Part shown: positions 44,496 through 54,273 of the stretch, in pieces
How positions within the stretch are numbered: the stretch's first letter is position 1
How the letters are laid out: each line of letters begins with the position of its first letter
Source: Porifericola rhodea
GTDB lineage: Bacteria > Bacteroidota > Bacteroidia > Cytophagales > Cyclobacteriaceae
NCBI RefSeq assembly: GCF_030506305.1
Contig: NZ_CP119421.1
Coordinates: 488,354-552,353 of the forward strand
Direction of reading: 5' to 3'
Length of the DNA: 64,000 nt
The notes under the pieces: model-generated
The model's input: only the letters and a program-made list of their open reading frames with translations
Database searches by the model: none
What the model was told of the DNA's origin: nothing
Translations under genes and position numbers: made by a program

Positions 44496-46208
44496 TTATG
44501 GACGTACATCAACCTCTCTAAGTTGAGCATTATCATACTTTATGATAGGTACTGCCTGATTATCGTTGGCATTGAAGTAATCGTAACCAGAATAGAAAAT
44601 GCTTCTGACTTTACCATCTTTAGTAAAAAACTCCTGGAAGTAAACCCCATACTCATTAAGCATATTTCCAATGTACATTATTAGATCATAGCCTGTGTAA
44701 GTATATTTGTTAGGCAACTCATAATACTGTTGACGATAGCGCTCTTTGAAAGAAGCATACTTTTCATTTTCAGGATTGATGTAACTAGGAGCGATAAGAT
44801 ATTCCTCAAAGTTTTCCAGTTGCTCAAATGTTAGGGAGCTAACCTCCAACCACTCTTCATTTCCAATAACTGGCACTCTGTTTTCCGCCATTACTATTGC
44901 ACTAATAGTATTACTAATGATAAGCTCCTTTTCAGTAGCTACATATACTAGGTTGTCTTCTCCCAGTTCATTCAGCATTTCTACCAACTCTCCAATTCTA
45001 TCCCTATTGAAGTTATCTTCTTCCAGAATAGTTACCTGACGGTCGCCTTGCTCCTCAAAAGTGTTCACAAAACTTGATACCCTTAGCGAATCCTGTGGAG
45101 ACTTGCTGGTTATAACAATTGCATGGTTTTTACCTAGCGAATCTAGTGCAAACTGAGCGGCTCTTTTGCCCTGCGTAATCAGGCTGGGGCGCATTAGATA
45201 AGAGAACGGATTTTCGCCTATCACCGCAGGATTACTAGATAAGGGATTGAACATATATTTCTGGTTGTTCATTGTAAACTGAGCTACCTCTTTGATAGGA
45301 TCAGCATACAGAGGACCAATAAAAACATCCATTTGCCCCATTTCTTCTCTTTTAAGCAGATCACTGGTTTTGGCTCCACTTCTTTCGGTATCATAAGCAT
45401 GCACATAAACATTGATGCCCTCATCCTGAAGGTCTTTAGCCCCCATTTTTATCCCCTTATAGAGATCAAGTACAAACTGGTTACGCTGCTGCCGAGCTTC
45501 GGGATTTAAGTCATTGTATAAAAAAGGCAGGAGTACAGCTACCTGATAAGCATTTTTTTTGACAGAAGACTCCTTGCTTACTACTCCTAGTGCAGCAACA
45601 TCTATGTCATAAGCCTGTACCAGCGAGTCTATATATGCCTGTTGCTCTTCGTCATAAAGCATACCAGACATATTTCTAACCAGTTGTTCAGCGATTACTT
45701 TATCCTGAGGGTAACTTTTTAACAAAGACTTAAGCTCATCTGAAGTGGCAAACCCAAGAAAGAAGCCCTTCATCACTTCCAGATCTTCACTAAGCTTAGC
45801 GCTAAATCTACTGTTGTTAATCTCCTCTACCTGTTTTAGTGCCTGATTGTAGTCACCCATTTGAAAGTAGACATTTGCCAGCCAGTAGTTGACTTCACTA
45901 AGTTTATCCCAACGAGGATGTTTACTAATGATCTGCAAGAACATGTTTTTTGCCAGATCATAATCTCCAGACTTGAGCGCAGACATTCCAAAATAGTAGG
46001 AGGCGTACTCCACGTAAGGGTTCGCCTGCTCCTGCCTGCTGAGCGGTCTGAATATTTCAATCGCCTGAGCGTACTCTCCCTGCTGGTAAAGCTGTCTGGC
46101 ACGCTCATAACGACTTTTTAAGGAAGCATTTCCCTGACTGGTTTGCGCTTGTACAGAAAATGACAACAAGCAAAAAATGCAAATACATCTGATCATTATG
46201 CTTTTCAT
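44496..46208 (-). CDS. Exported TPR protein with periplasmic-binding-protein fold (LpoA-like)
   Basis: A 570-residue protein with a signal peptide (about 1-22, ending VQA-Q), then TPR repeats (about 30-150, YERARQLYQQGEYAQAIEIF, YYFGMSALKSGDYDLAKNMF, YWLANVYFQMGDYNQALKQ), and a C-terminal type I periplasmic-binding domain (about 215-555, VAVLLPFLYNDL ... VFIGPLYADPIKEVAQF ... NPLSSNPAVIGENPF). TPR plus PBP-I is the layout of E. coli LpoA, a PBP1a activator, and of some ABC substrate-binding relatives. An envelope role is reasonable; no ABC permease is near. It begins 24 bp after guaA. Confidence 0.75.
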   Translation of the reverse strand: MKSIMIRCICIFCLLSFSVQAQTSQGNASLKSRYERARQLYQQGEYAQAIEIFRPLSRQEQANPYVEYASYYFGMSALKSGDYDLAKNMFLQIISKHPRWDKLSEVNYWLANVYFQMGDYNQALKQVEEINNSRFSAKLSEDLEVMKGFFLGFATSDELKSLLKSYPQDKVIAEQLVRNMSGMLYDEEQQAYIDSLVQAYDIDVAALGVVSKESSVKKNAYQVAVLLPFLYNDLNPEARQQRNQFVLDLYKGIKMGAKDLQDEGINVYVHAYDTERSGAKTSDLLKREEMGQMDVFIGPLYADPIKEVAQFTMNNQKYMFNPLSSNPAVIGENPFSYLMRPSLITQGKRAAQFALDSLGKNHAIVITSKSPQDSLRVSSFVNTFEEQGDRQVTILEEDNFNRDRIGELVEMLNELGEDNLVYVATEKELIISNTISAIVMAENRVPVIGNEEWLEVSSLTFEQLENFEEYLIAPSYINPENEKYASFKERYRQQYYELPNKYTYTGYDLIMYIGNMLNEYGVYFQEFFTKDGKVRSIFYSGYDYFNANDNQAVPIIKYDNAQLREVDVRP

Positions 46209-46232
46209 ATCAAAGAATATAAATATATATGA

Positions 46233-47771
46233 CTACTCCCATTCAATAGTAGCAGGTGGCTTAGAGCTGATGTCGTATACTACTCTGTTGACCCCTTTTA
46301 CGTTATTGATGATTTCGTTAGAGACATCACTTAAGAACTCATAAGGTAAATGGCACCAGTCGGCAGTCATACCGTCTACACTGGTTACTGCTCTTAAACT
46401 GACAACACCTTCATATGTTCTTTCATCACCCATAACTCCTACAGATTGTATAGGCAACAAAATAACGCCTGCCTGCCAAACATCGTTGTAGAGATTTTCT
46501 TCCTTAAGCTTACTGATAAATATGTGGTCTACCTCCTGCAATATCCTTACCTTTTTCTCGGTAATATCTCCCAGAATACGAATGGCAAGTCCTGGACCCG
46601 GGAAAGGGTGCCTTTGCAAAATGTTTTGAGGAATTTCAAGGGTTTTACCCACTTCTCTCACCTCATCCTTAAAAAGTGTTTTAAGAGGCTCTATTACCTT
46701 GAGGTGCATCTTTTCGGGTAACCCACCTACATTATGGTGCGACTTGATAGTAGCTGAAGGTCCTTTTACCGATACTGATTCAATAACATCGGGATAGATT
46801 GTTCCCTGACCCAGCCATTTCACTTCTTTTATTTTATGCGCTTCCGCATCAAAAACTTCAATAAACACACGGCCTATGGCTTTACGCTTTTCTTCAGGGT
46901 CTGAAATACCGGCTAAGGCTTGGTAAAACTGCTCATGAGCATCTACACCACTTACATTAAGCCCCATATCTTCGTAAGAAGCTAATACGTCTTGAAACTC
47001 GTTTTTGCGCAGCAGGCCATTATCTACAAAAATACAATGCAGATTTTTACCAATTGCTTTATGTAAAAGCATTGCGGCCACAGATGAGTCTACTCCTCCA
47101 GACAAGCCAAGTACTACCTTATCATTTCCAATTTCCTGCTGCAAGCTGGCTACCGTAGTTTCTACAAAAATATCTGGTGTCCAGTCCTGAGCACACTTAC
47201 ATATATGCACTACAAAGTTTCTCAGCACCGTTTTACCCTCTACAGAATGTGTTACCTCTGGGTGAAACTGTATACCGTAACTATCCTGCCCTTTAATTTT
47301 GAACGCAGCCACCGCTACCGTGGGCGTCTTAGCAATCACTTCTAAACTTTCTGGTACACTGTTAATAGTATCACCATGCGACATCCACACTTGAGTATCT
47401 TGTGTGAGCTCCTTGAGCAAATCTTTATGCGTATCTATTTTGCTCAACTTAGCCCGGCCATACTCCCGTATGCGCGAAGGTAGAACTTCTCCACCATGCT
47501 TCTCTGCGATCAGTTGGGCCCCATAACAGATACCCAACACCGGTAGCTTACCCAGATATGCCTGCAAGTCTATATGAGGTGCATCTTCATCCTTTACAGA
47601 GCAGGGGCTGCCTGAAAGTATTACACCTTTGACCTGTGCTTCCAGGCTATCTAAAGATGGAAGGTGATTGAATGGGTGTATCTCACAATACACGTTTAGT
47701 TCTCTTACTCTACGAGCAATTAATTGCGTATACTGAGAACCAAAATCGACGATTAGAATCATTTCTGACAT
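46233..47771 (-). CDS. guaA: GMP synthase (glutamine-hydrolysing)
   Basis: A 512-residue enzyme converting XMP to GMP. The class I amidotransferase domain has VLGICYGAQ (Cys82), HEVTHSVEG-type catalytic His region [11 protein letters not shown], followed by the ATP-pyrophosphatase domain with [12 protein letters not shown] (P-loop) and [11 protein letters not shown], and the C-terminal dimerisation domain ending [14 protein letters not shown]. All are standard. It sits between DUF502 (53 bp) and the TPR/PBP protein gene (24 bp), on the same strand. Confidence 0.97.
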   Translation of the reverse strand: MSEMILIVDFGSQYTQLIARRVRELNVYCEIHPFNHLPSLDSLEAQVKGVILSGSPCSVKDEDAPHIDLQAYLGKLPVLGICYGAQLIAEKHGGEVLPSRIREYGRAKLSKIDTHKDLLKELTQDTQVWMSHGDTINSVPESLEVIAKTPTVAVAAFKIKGQDSYGIQFHPEVTHSVEGKTVLRNFVVHICKCAQDWTPDIFVETTVASLQQEIGNDKVVLGLSGGVDSSVAAMLLHKAIGKNLHCIFVDNGLLRKNEFQDVLASYEDMGLNVSGVDAHEQFYQALAGISDPEEKRKAIGRVFIEVFDAEAHKIKEVKWLGQGTIYPDVIESVSVKGPSATIKSHHNVGGLPEKMHLKVIEPLKTLFKDEVREVGKTLEIPQNILQRHPFPGPGLAIRILGDITEKKVRILQEVDHIFISKLKEENLYNDVWQAGVILLPIQSVGVMGDERTYEGVVSLRAVTSVDGMTADWCHLPYEFLSDVSNEIINNVKGVNRVVYDISSKPPATIEWE

Positions 47772-47824
47772 GAGGCAAAAATATAATAAATTACCTATAA
47801 CCTAAATTACTACTATGTATTCCT

Positions 47825-48415
47825 TTATTGCAGGCTTTTGTTATCCTTTGGAGGGCGCTGCTCCACCTCCTGCAAGCCTGAAACTCCTCCGGAAACTATA
47901 AATTTCATAATATCCGCGCTTGAAGCCGCTGTAATTGGCGTCACATATTTAGAAGGTACTATATATAAATTTCCTGAAAAGTTGTACGAGTGCGGAAGAT
48001 ATACCGCTACCTGATCTGCCAGTCCCAGTTGACTTAAGTCCTGCTGGGTAATAAAACCGGGCTTTTGCACTACAAACTCAGGGTTTAGAGTGACCAATAC
48101 AGGCTGATTAAATTTTTTCTTGTCTCCTACAAATGCCGATATTAAATCTTTGAGAGAAGAATAGATGATATTAATTAAAGGAACTTTAACTAATACCTCT
48201 TCTAACAAATTAAAAATTGGCCCTGCTAAAAGCGTTGATGCCAGATAGCCGATTAACGTAATAAAAGCTAATATACTAAGCATACCTAAGCCGGGTACCT
48301 TAAAAGGAATCAGGCTATCCAGCCAGGATATCGCCAATATGATGATATACATTGTGAGGGCAATAGGTACTACAAAAAGTAACCCTCGGAAAAAGTAGGA
48401 GACAAAGCGGTTCAT
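47825..48415 (-). CDS. DUF502 family membrane protein
   Basis: A 196-residue inner-membrane protein with two helices (about 8-29, YFFRGLLFVVPIALTMYIII; about 42-68, LGMLSILAFITLIGYLASTL) and a soluble C-terminal domain. The segments VLVKVPLINIIYSSLKDLISAF and VAVYLPHSYNFSGNLYIV are DUF502 signatures. Its function is unknown. It precedes guaA by 53 bp and lies just downstream of the nqr terminator. Confidence 0.88.
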   Translation of the reverse strand: MNRFVSYFFRGLLFVVPIALTMYIIILAISWLDSLIPFKVPGLGMLSILAFITLIGYLASTLLAGPIFNLLEEVLVKVPLINIIYSSLKDLISAFVGDKKKFNQPVLVTLNPEFVVQKPGFITQQDLSQLGLADQVAVYLPHSYNFSGNLYIVPSKYVTPITAASSADIMKFIVSGGVSGLQEVEQRPPKDNKSLQ

Positions 48416-48434
48416 TGTATTGATAATGGGTAAA

Positions 48435-48465
48435 TAAAAAAAGGTCTTACAATGATGTAAAACCT
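48435..48465 (-). terminator. Intrinsic terminator of the nqrABCDE operon
   Basis: AGGTCTTACA (48442-48451) pairs with TGTAAAACCT (48456-48465; one mismatch), loop of 4, then on the minus strand eight U. It lies 30 bases after the nqrE stop, so transcription should stop before DUF502. Confidence 0.82.
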
Positions 48466-48494
48466 CTTATAAAAGTCAATATTGTTAGTCTATC

Positions 48495-49106
48495 TTAGAT
48501 AGAGATACCCACGAAGGATAGAAATGCAATACCCATCAGCCCAGTGATAAGCATGGTAATTCCCAGTCCTTTAAGTCCATCAGGTACATTGGAGTACTTT
48601 AATCTTTCACGGATAGCTGCAAGAGCTACAATTGCTAGCAAAAAGCCAGTACCTGAGCCAAAGCCAAATACGGCAGCTTCAGCGATAGTGTAATCTCTCT
48701 GCACCATAAAGAGTGAAGAACCTAAGATTGCACAGTTTACCGCAATTAGTGGAAGAAAGATACCCAATGTTCCGTAAAGTGAAGGCGATACCTTCTCAAT
48801 TAACATTTCTACCAGCTGTACCATAGCTGCAATTACCGCGATAAACATAATAAAGCGCAAAAAGCTAAGGTCTACTGAGGCAAACTGCTCTCCAGCCCAG
48901 GTTAGGGCTCCTTCTTTCAATACAAGTTCTTGAAGGATCCAGTTAATGGGCACTGTCATGGTAAGTACGAATACTACCGCTGAACCCAAACCTACAGCTG
49001 TAGATACTTTTTTAGATACAGCAAGGTAAGAGCACATGCCTAAGAAATAGGCGAGTACCATGTTTTCAATAAAGATTGCCTTAATTCCTAAGTTTATAAG
49101 ATCCAT
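48495..49106 (-). CDS. nqrE: Na+-translocating NADH:quinone reductase subunit E
   Basis: A 203-residue six-helix membrane subunit of Na+-NQR. It begins [31 protein letters not shown] without the break here, and includes [15 protein letters not shown] with the conserved Cys that, with NqrD, coordinates the intramembrane iron-sulfur site. It is the last gene of nqrABCDE (21 bp after nqrD) and is followed by a terminator; the FAD/2Fe-2S subunit NqrF that normally comes next is absent from the window. Confidence 0.94.
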   Translation of the reverse strand: MDLINLGIKAIFIENMVLAYFLGMCSYLAVSKKVSTAVGLGSAVVFVLTMTVPINWILQELVLKEGALTWAGEQFASVDLSFLRFIMFIAVIAAMVQLVEMLIEKVSPSLYGTLGIFLPLIAVNCAILGSSLFMVQRDYTIAEAAVFGFGSGTGFLLAIVALAAIRERLKYSNVPDGLKGLGITMLITGLMGIAFLSFVGISI

Positions 49107-49127
49107 AGTAATCGGAGAGTTTCTCGT

Positions 49128-49799
49128 TTATCGTTCTACGTAACCACTAAGACTACGCTGTACCCAAATAATAATACCCAAAATCATGAATGCACCTACT
49201 GGCGAAACCATAAGTCCATTGGTAGGGAAGTTTTCTAAACCAATTGCTTCAAATACTTTGAAACCAAAGAGTGAACCTGAGCCGAAAAGCTCTCTAAAGA
49301 AAGCGACAGCTAAGATTACCCAGGCATATCCAAACCCACTACCCAAACCATCAAGTACTGAGTCATATGGTTTGTTACCCATAGCAAAAGCTTCTAACCT
49401 ACCCATTACAATACAGTTGGTAATGATTAAGCCTATAAATACCGTTAGCGTTTTCCAGGCATCATAGAAGTAGGCTTTCAGCACTTGGTCTACGAGGGTT
49501 ACCAGGGTAGCAATTACCGCCAGCTGCACGATAATCCTTACCCTACCGGGTATCATATTTCTGATTAAAGAGATGATAAGGTTTGAGAAAACAATTACGA
49601 ACACCACCGACACCGCCATAATTAAGGTAGGGCTAAGCTGCGTAGTTACAGCCAGCGCAGAACAAATACCTAATACCTGTACGGTTATGGGGTTGTCGTC
49701 ATTAAGGGGATCTCCTATGAATTTACGTCTTCTCTTGGAGAGTAAGGGTTCTGATTTCTCTTTCTGTTTTACTGGTTTATCAGCTACTTCTGTGCTCAT
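49128..49799 (-). CDS. nqrD: Na+-translocating NADH:quinone reductase subunit D
   Basis: A 223-residue membrane subunit. After a basic cytoplasmic extension of about 25 residues (KQKEKSEPLLSKRRRKF), it has GDPLNDDNPITVQVLGICSALAV and FIGLIITNCIVMGRLEAFA, the latter with the conserved Cys of the NqrD/E iron-sulfur site. It contains about six helices and is related to NqrE and RnfA/RnfE. The gene is 26 bp after nqrC. Confidence 0.94.
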   Translation of the reverse strand: MSTEVADKPVKQKEKSEPLLSKRRRKFIGDPLNDDNPITVQVLGICSALAVTTQLSPTLIMAVSVVFVIVFSNLIISLIRNMIPGRVRIIVQLAVIATLVTLVDQVLKAYFYDAWKTLTVFIGLIITNCIVMGRLEAFAMGNKPYDSVLDGLGSGFGYAWVILAVAFFRELFGSGSLFGFKVFEAIGLENFPTNGLMVSPVGAFMILGIIIWVQRSLSGYVER

Positions 49800-49825
49800 A
49801 ATATCTGCTTTTTAAAAAAGTATTT

Positions 49826-50599
49826 TTATACGTCAGTGTATTGCTCTTCTGCTTCAGGCTTTTCCAGATTCTTACCTTTACCTACTTTTTCAAGGTAAGG
49901 CTGATAGTAAGAAAGGTAGTTTCTCAACATATCATTTACACCTACTGCAGTAATGGTTGCTCCTGACATACCATCCACTTCGTTATTGTTATAAATGCTA
50001 GGGTCTCCACTTTCGCCTTTTACCATCTTAACAGCTACTAACTCCCCTAAGTCATCGTATATTTTCTTTCCCTTAAATCTTTCCTGAACTTCAATGGTTG
50101 TGATTCTTGCTCCAAGGCCAGGAGTTTCTCCAGCGTGATCAAAAACTACACCTCTTATTGTTTCCAAATCACTTTCCAATGCAATATAGCCCCAGATATC
50201 ATCCCACAGTCCGGCACCATAAATAGGAAGAACGTATGATACTACTTCTCCATTTTCGCCTTTAAACTTGTATACAGGGTAAAGTCTCTCTTCCGGAGCT
50301 TTGTCGTACTGAGAAGCTACGTTTACCTTTTCTGCTATTACAGGCTCCCCTTCAACTTCTGTTACTTCTTCACCTTCAGCATTTACCACTAAAGTTTCTA
50401 CACGCTCACTATAAATAGCTGGCACATCATCTTCAGGTCCCAGGTCTGTAACTGCTCCTAAGATTTTTTTCTGAGTATCGAGAGCAACCTGCATATCCTG
50501 CATAGGCTTAAGCCCTACAGAGGCAAGTGAGATCAATCCGCCGAGGATGATAGTCAGCACGGCGGAGAATATGATAATATAAGCGTTAGACTGTCGCAC
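49826..50599 (-). CDS. nqrC: Na+-translocating NADH:quinone reductase subunit C
   Basis: About 257 residues: one N-terminal helix (YIIIFSAVLTIILGGLISL) and a periplasmic FMN-binding domain. The HAGETPGLGARI segment and the covalent flavin motif DGMSGATITA are present; FMN attaches to the Thr of SGAT by a phosphoester bond added by ApbE. I chose the GTG at 50599 (MRQSNAYII), giving a 14-bp overlap with nqrB; a TTG at 50632 in the same frame would add 11 hydrophilic residues and increase the overlap to 47 bp. Confidence 0.92.
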   Translation of the reverse strand: MRQSNAYIIIFSAVLTIILGGLISLASVGLKPMQDMQVALDTQKKILGAVTDLGPEDDVPAIYSERVETLVVNAEGEEVTEVEGEPVIAEKVNVASQYDKAPEERLYPVYKFKGENGEVVSYVLPIYGAGLWDDIWGYIALESDLETIRGVVFDHAGETPGLGARITTIEVQERFKGKKIYDDLGELVAVKMVKGESGDPSIYNNNEVDGMSGATITAVGVNDMLRNYLSYYQPYLEKVGKGKNLEKPEAEEQYTDV

Positions 50600-51779
50600 G
50601 TTGTAATCTTCTTTTTTTGTTGGATTGAACAACTATATGGTCAATAAGAGGGGCAAATACATTCATAAAAAGTACTGCCAGCATAATTCCTTCAGGATAA
50701 GCAGGGTTTAGCACACGAATAATTACTGTAATTACTCCTATGAGAGCGCCATATACCCATTTTCCTGATTCTGTATGCGCTGCCGATACCGGGTCAGTAG
50801 CCATAAACACTGCGCCAAAAGCTAAACCACCCATTACCCAGTGGTAGTGAGCAGGCATCATCATAAACTCATTAGCACCAAATGCGGTAAGTAAGTAACC
50901 CAAACCTAATGCACCACCAAATACACTTACAATAATTTTCCAGCTGCCTACTCCGGTAGCAATAAGGATAATTGCTCCTACTAAAGCCATCAGGGTAGAA
51001 GTTTCTCCTATTGAACCAGGAATAAACCCTACGAACATATTCCAAAAGCTAAACAAACCGTCGTTGGTAGAGGCTAATGTAGCAGCTACTTCCTGAGTTC
51101 CATCTACTAAAGTAGTTTCTGCGGCCAAACCTAATGCAGTAGCTCCAGTAAACCCATCAGCATACTGAGAATCTCCTAAATAATACCATACATCTCCTGA
51201 CATATCAGAAGGATAAGCAAAATATAAGAATGCTCTGGCTGTCATGGCTACGTTTAGCACGTTCATTCCTGTACCACCAAATACCTCTTTTGCAATTACT
51301 ACTGCAAAAACTGAAGCTAATGCTACTTGCCAAAGCGGAATGGTAGGAGGCAAAATCAAAGGAATAAGCATTCCTGTTACCAGGAAGCCTTCGTTGATTG
51401 GGTGACGACGAATGACAGCAAAAATCACTTCAACAATACCACCCGCAACATATGCAGTTAACACCACTGGAAGGACCACAACAAGTCCCAGACCTATTTT
51501 CTGCCCCAGGTCAGCAGTTTGTCCGGTAGCTAGAAAATGCATGTGTCCTACATTATATATCCCAAATAATAAGCAGGGAATCATGGCCACTACCACAGTA
51601 ATCATTAACCTCTTCAGGTTATTTGCGTCACGCACCTGTGCTCCCTTAGCTGGGGTAGTCTCATTAGGCTGAAATAAGAAGGTCTCATTAGCCTCAAAGA
51701 GGTAATAGAACTTCTCAAACTTACCACCTTTTTCAAAAAGTGGCTTCTGTTTGTCCAAAATGTCTCTTATCGCTTTCAT
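50586..51779 (-). CDS. nqrB: Na+-translocating NADH:quinone reductase subunit B
   Basis: A 397-residue, about ten-helix subunit that holds covalent FMN, riboflavin and the main Na+ path. The flavinylation motif is DGFTGATALG with FMN expected on Thr214. Other landmarks are HPINEGFLVTGMLIPLILPP, GGTGMNVLNVAMTARAFLYFAYP and GGLAFGAVFMATDPVSA. Its end overlaps the nqrC start. It follows nqrA by 17 bp. Confidence 0.95.
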   Translation of the reverse strand: MKAIRDILDKQKPLFEKGGKFEKFYYLFEANETFLFQPNETTPAKGAQVRDANNLKRLMITVVVAMIPCLLFGIYNVGHMHFLATGQTADLGQKIGLGLVVVLPVVLTAYVAGGIVEVIFAVIRRHPINEGFLVTGMLIPLILPPTIPLWQVALASVFAVVIAKEVFGGTGMNVLNVAMTARAFLYFAYPSDMSGDVWYYLGDSQYADGFTGATALGLAAETTLVDGTQEVAATLASTNDGLFSFWNMFVGFIPGSIGETSTLMALVGAIILIATGVGSWKIIVSVFGGALGLGYLLTAFGANEFMMMPAHYHWVMGGLAFGAVFMATDPVSAAHTESGKWVYGALIGVITVIIRVLNPAYPEGIMLAVLFMNVFAPLIDHIVVQSNKKRRLQRATV

Positions 51780-51796
51780 ATATACCTTTACAATAT

Positions 51797-53164
51797 TTAT
51801 GTAGTAGCCTTAATCAAGTTAATTCCATCACGAATAATGGCCTGAATATCGTGCTTGGATACATCAATAAATTCACACAGCGCCAGGTCTTCTTCTACCA
51901 CTTCGTATATACCGAGTGCTTCCATGTCGTCGTAGTCTTCTGCCATAATGGCTTTCAATAAAAATTCCGGAAGAATATCCATAGGTACGACCTTTTCAAA
52001 AGCACCGGTTTGAACAAATGCCCTTTCTTCCCCTAATGTATTGGTAGTAAGCACAAATTCTTTTTTAGGATTAAGGAATGATAGTAATCCTAATGCTCTG
52101 TGAAAGCTTAACTTGCTGGTGGTAGGCTTAAGCCACCCTAAAAACTCGTACTGATCGCCTTCAGGTATTACTGTAAGCTGATGGTGATAAAATCCGAGAT
52201 AACCTTTTTTATCTATTTTTTCGCCAGTGAGTACGTTACCAGAAATGTATCTGACGTGATCCTGCTTAATTCTATTATCCACTAATTTGTCTATGCAGGC
52301 TCCCTGATAAGTAGTATAGTATTGCGGCTCTTTTACTTCTGAACCAGTAAGCGCTATCACTTTTGAGGCATCGTACACCCCTTTTAGGAAGAGTTTACCC
52401 AGTTGCACTACACCATAAGGGTCAATAGTCCAGACCAAATCACCTTTTCCGATAGGGTCTATATGATGAATGTGTACTCCCACATTACCAGCAGGGTGTG
52501 GACCAGAGAATTTGTTTACCTGAACTCCCTTAGCGTTAGAGAAAATAGGAGAAACTTCCGCATCGGCATTTACTCCTAAATTAACCTTACCTGAGGTAAA
52601 TTTTTTCAGTACTTCCACACCAGCCTCAAAGTAGCTAGCCTGGTTCTTTAACAACACATCGTAGTCAGGAGCCAGAGGATGAGTATCAAAGGTGGAGACA
52701 AAAATTGCTTTAGGGGTATCTTCGGGGTTAGCGACGATACCATAAGGACGCTGAATTATCTGCGGCCAAACACCACTCTTCAACATTACCTCCTGTGCTT
52801 CTTCACGGCTGATACCAGAAATTTCGGTAGACGAGTGCTCTTTATGCTGCTCGTACACAACTTCTTTATCAGCAAGTATTTTGATCGCCAGTAGCTTACG
52901 TTTTTCTCCTCTTACGATTTCTACGACTTCGCCACTCACCGGAGCACAGTACATTACCTGATCCATTTTCTTGTCAAAGAGAACCGGAGTCCCTGCTTTA
53001 ACAATATCTCCTTCACGTACTGTTACTTTAGGACGGATTATACCAGGAAAATCCGTGGGTTTGATAGCAAAAGTTTCTGATCTGTCAGATTCGCCAACTA
53101 CTTTTTGCGGTTTACCTGCAAGATTGATGTTGAATCCTTTTTTAAGTTTGATGTGCTGAGACAT
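51797..53164 (-). CDS. nqrA: Na+-translocating NADH:quinone reductase subunit A
   Basis: A 455-residue cytoplasmic subunit, first gene of the operon. It begins IKLKKGFNINLAGKPQKV with RPKVTVREGDIVKAGTPVLF, the barrel-sandwich module of NqrA, then GPHPAGNVGVHIHHIDPI and the C-terminal region. NqrA binds quinone with NqrB. The operon oxidises NADH and exports Na+, common in marine Bacteroidota. The 154-bp upstream gap should hold the promoter. Confidence 0.95.
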   Translation of the reverse strand: MSQHIKLKKGFNINLAGKPQKVVGESDRSETFAIKPTDFPGIIRPKVTVREGDIVKAGTPVLFDKKMDQVMYCAPVSGEVVEIVRGEKRKLLAIKILADKEVVYEQHKEHSSTEISGISREEAQEVMLKSGVWPQIIQRPYGIVANPEDTPKAIFVSTFDTHPLAPDYDVLLKNQASYFEAGVEVLKKFTSGKVNLGVNADAEVSPIFSNAKGVQVNKFSGPHPAGNVGVHIHHIDPIGKGDLVWTIDPYGVVQLGKLFLKGVYDASKVIALTGSEVKEPQYYTTYQGACIDKLVDNRIKQDHVRYISGNVLTGEKIDKKGYLGFYHHQLTVIPEGDQYEFLGWLKPTTSKLSFHRALGLLSFLNPKKEFVLTTNTLGEERAFVQTGAFEKVVPMDILPEFLLKAIMAEDYDDMEALGIYEVVEEDLALCEFIDVSKHDIQAIIRDGINLIKATT

Positions 53165-53318
53165 TTACCGTTGCAAATAAGGTTTAATGATCGTTTCCTT
53201 TGGAAAAACGCTGCAAAAATAATCAAAATCAGCTAATAACCTTAATTTTTCTCAGTTACTTCTGATTCATGCAGCAGATTCAATATATAGCCTTTGTTAT
53301 TCTTTCAGAACTTACTGC

Positions 53319-54221
53319 TCATACAGAAGCCACACAGTTCTCTCCTATGTTTCTTATAGCGCTGGCTACGTTCTCCATCAGCCACATAGGTGTAGAGGTA
53401 GCGCCGCATACACCCACACTCTGAGCTCCCTCAAACCATTCGGGCTGTAGCTCTTCTTCATTAGCGATAAAGTAGCTTCTTTCATTTTCTGATTTACACA
53501 CACTATATAGCGCCTTACCGTTAGAGCTCTTTTTACTGCTTACAAAAACGATTACGTCCTGCTCTTTAGAAAATCGCTGTAGTTGAGGCTCGCGATTAGA
53601 TACCTGACGGCAAATACTGTCGTTGGCATTAAAAGCTATTGTTTTAAGATCCTGGCCGGATGCTTCCTGCATACGCTCTTCTATCATCCCTTTAATACGG
53701 TAGAAGCCTTTGGTACTTTTGGTAGTTTGGCTGAACAGTGTAACCGGGCGGTTAAAGTCAATTTTTTCCAGGTCTTCATCATTTAAAATAATGATAGCCT
53801 TTCCGCCGGTTTGACCGGTAAGTCCAATAATTTCGGCATGGCCGGGCTGTCCATAGATTACAATCTGGCCATCTTTTTCCAGCATTTGATCGTAAGCATT
53901 CTTTACCCTGTTCTGAAGTTTCAGTACCACCGGGCAAGAGGCGTCAATAAGTTCTATGTTGTTTTCAAGGGCTGTCTGGTAGGTTTCAGGGGGCTCTCCG
54001 TGGGCACGTATCAGTACTTTACAATCTGAAACGTTGGAGAGATCCTCTCTGGTAATGATACGTAGCCCCTTGTCGTGCAGGCGCTTTACTTCCATATCAT
54101 TATGAACAATATCTCCAAGGCAATACAGTGTATTACCATCTGTCATCTCATCTTCAGCCATCTGTATGGCAAACTCAACACCGAAACAATAACCTGAATT
54201 ACTATCAATCGTTACTTCCAT
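53319..54221 (-). CDS. ispH: 4-hydroxy-3-methylbut-2-enyl diphosphate reductase
   Basis: A 300-residue iron-sulfur enzyme making IPP and DMAPP in the last MEP-pathway step. The three cluster-binding cysteines are Cys12 (SGYCFGVEFA), Cys96 (DASCPVV) and Cys204 (NDSICRQVSNRE), and IRAHGEPPE contains the conserved His. I chose the ATG at 54221 (MEVTIDSN); the open frame extends upstream to 54299, but that part overlaps cmk and is not homologous. It starts 52 bp after cmk. Confidence 0.95.
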   Translation of the reverse strand: MEVTIDSNSGYCFGVEFAIQMAEDEMTDGNTLYCLGDIVHNDMEVKRLHDKGLRIITREDLSNVSDCKVLIRAHGEPPETYQTALENNIELIDASCPVVLKLQNRVKNAYDQMLEKDGQIVIYGQPGHAEIIGLTGQTGGKAIIILNDEDLEKIDFNRPVTLFSQTTKSTKGFYRIKGMIEERMQEASGQDLKTIAFNANDSICRQVSNREPQLQRFSKEQDVIVFVSSKKSSNGKALYSVCKSENERSYFIANEEELQPEWFEGAQSVGVCGATSTPMWLMENVASAIRNIGENCVASV

Positions 54222-54273
54222 AGGAAGAATACACTTAGTTAGTTTTTTAAAATCGCTGTAAATAGATAAAAGC

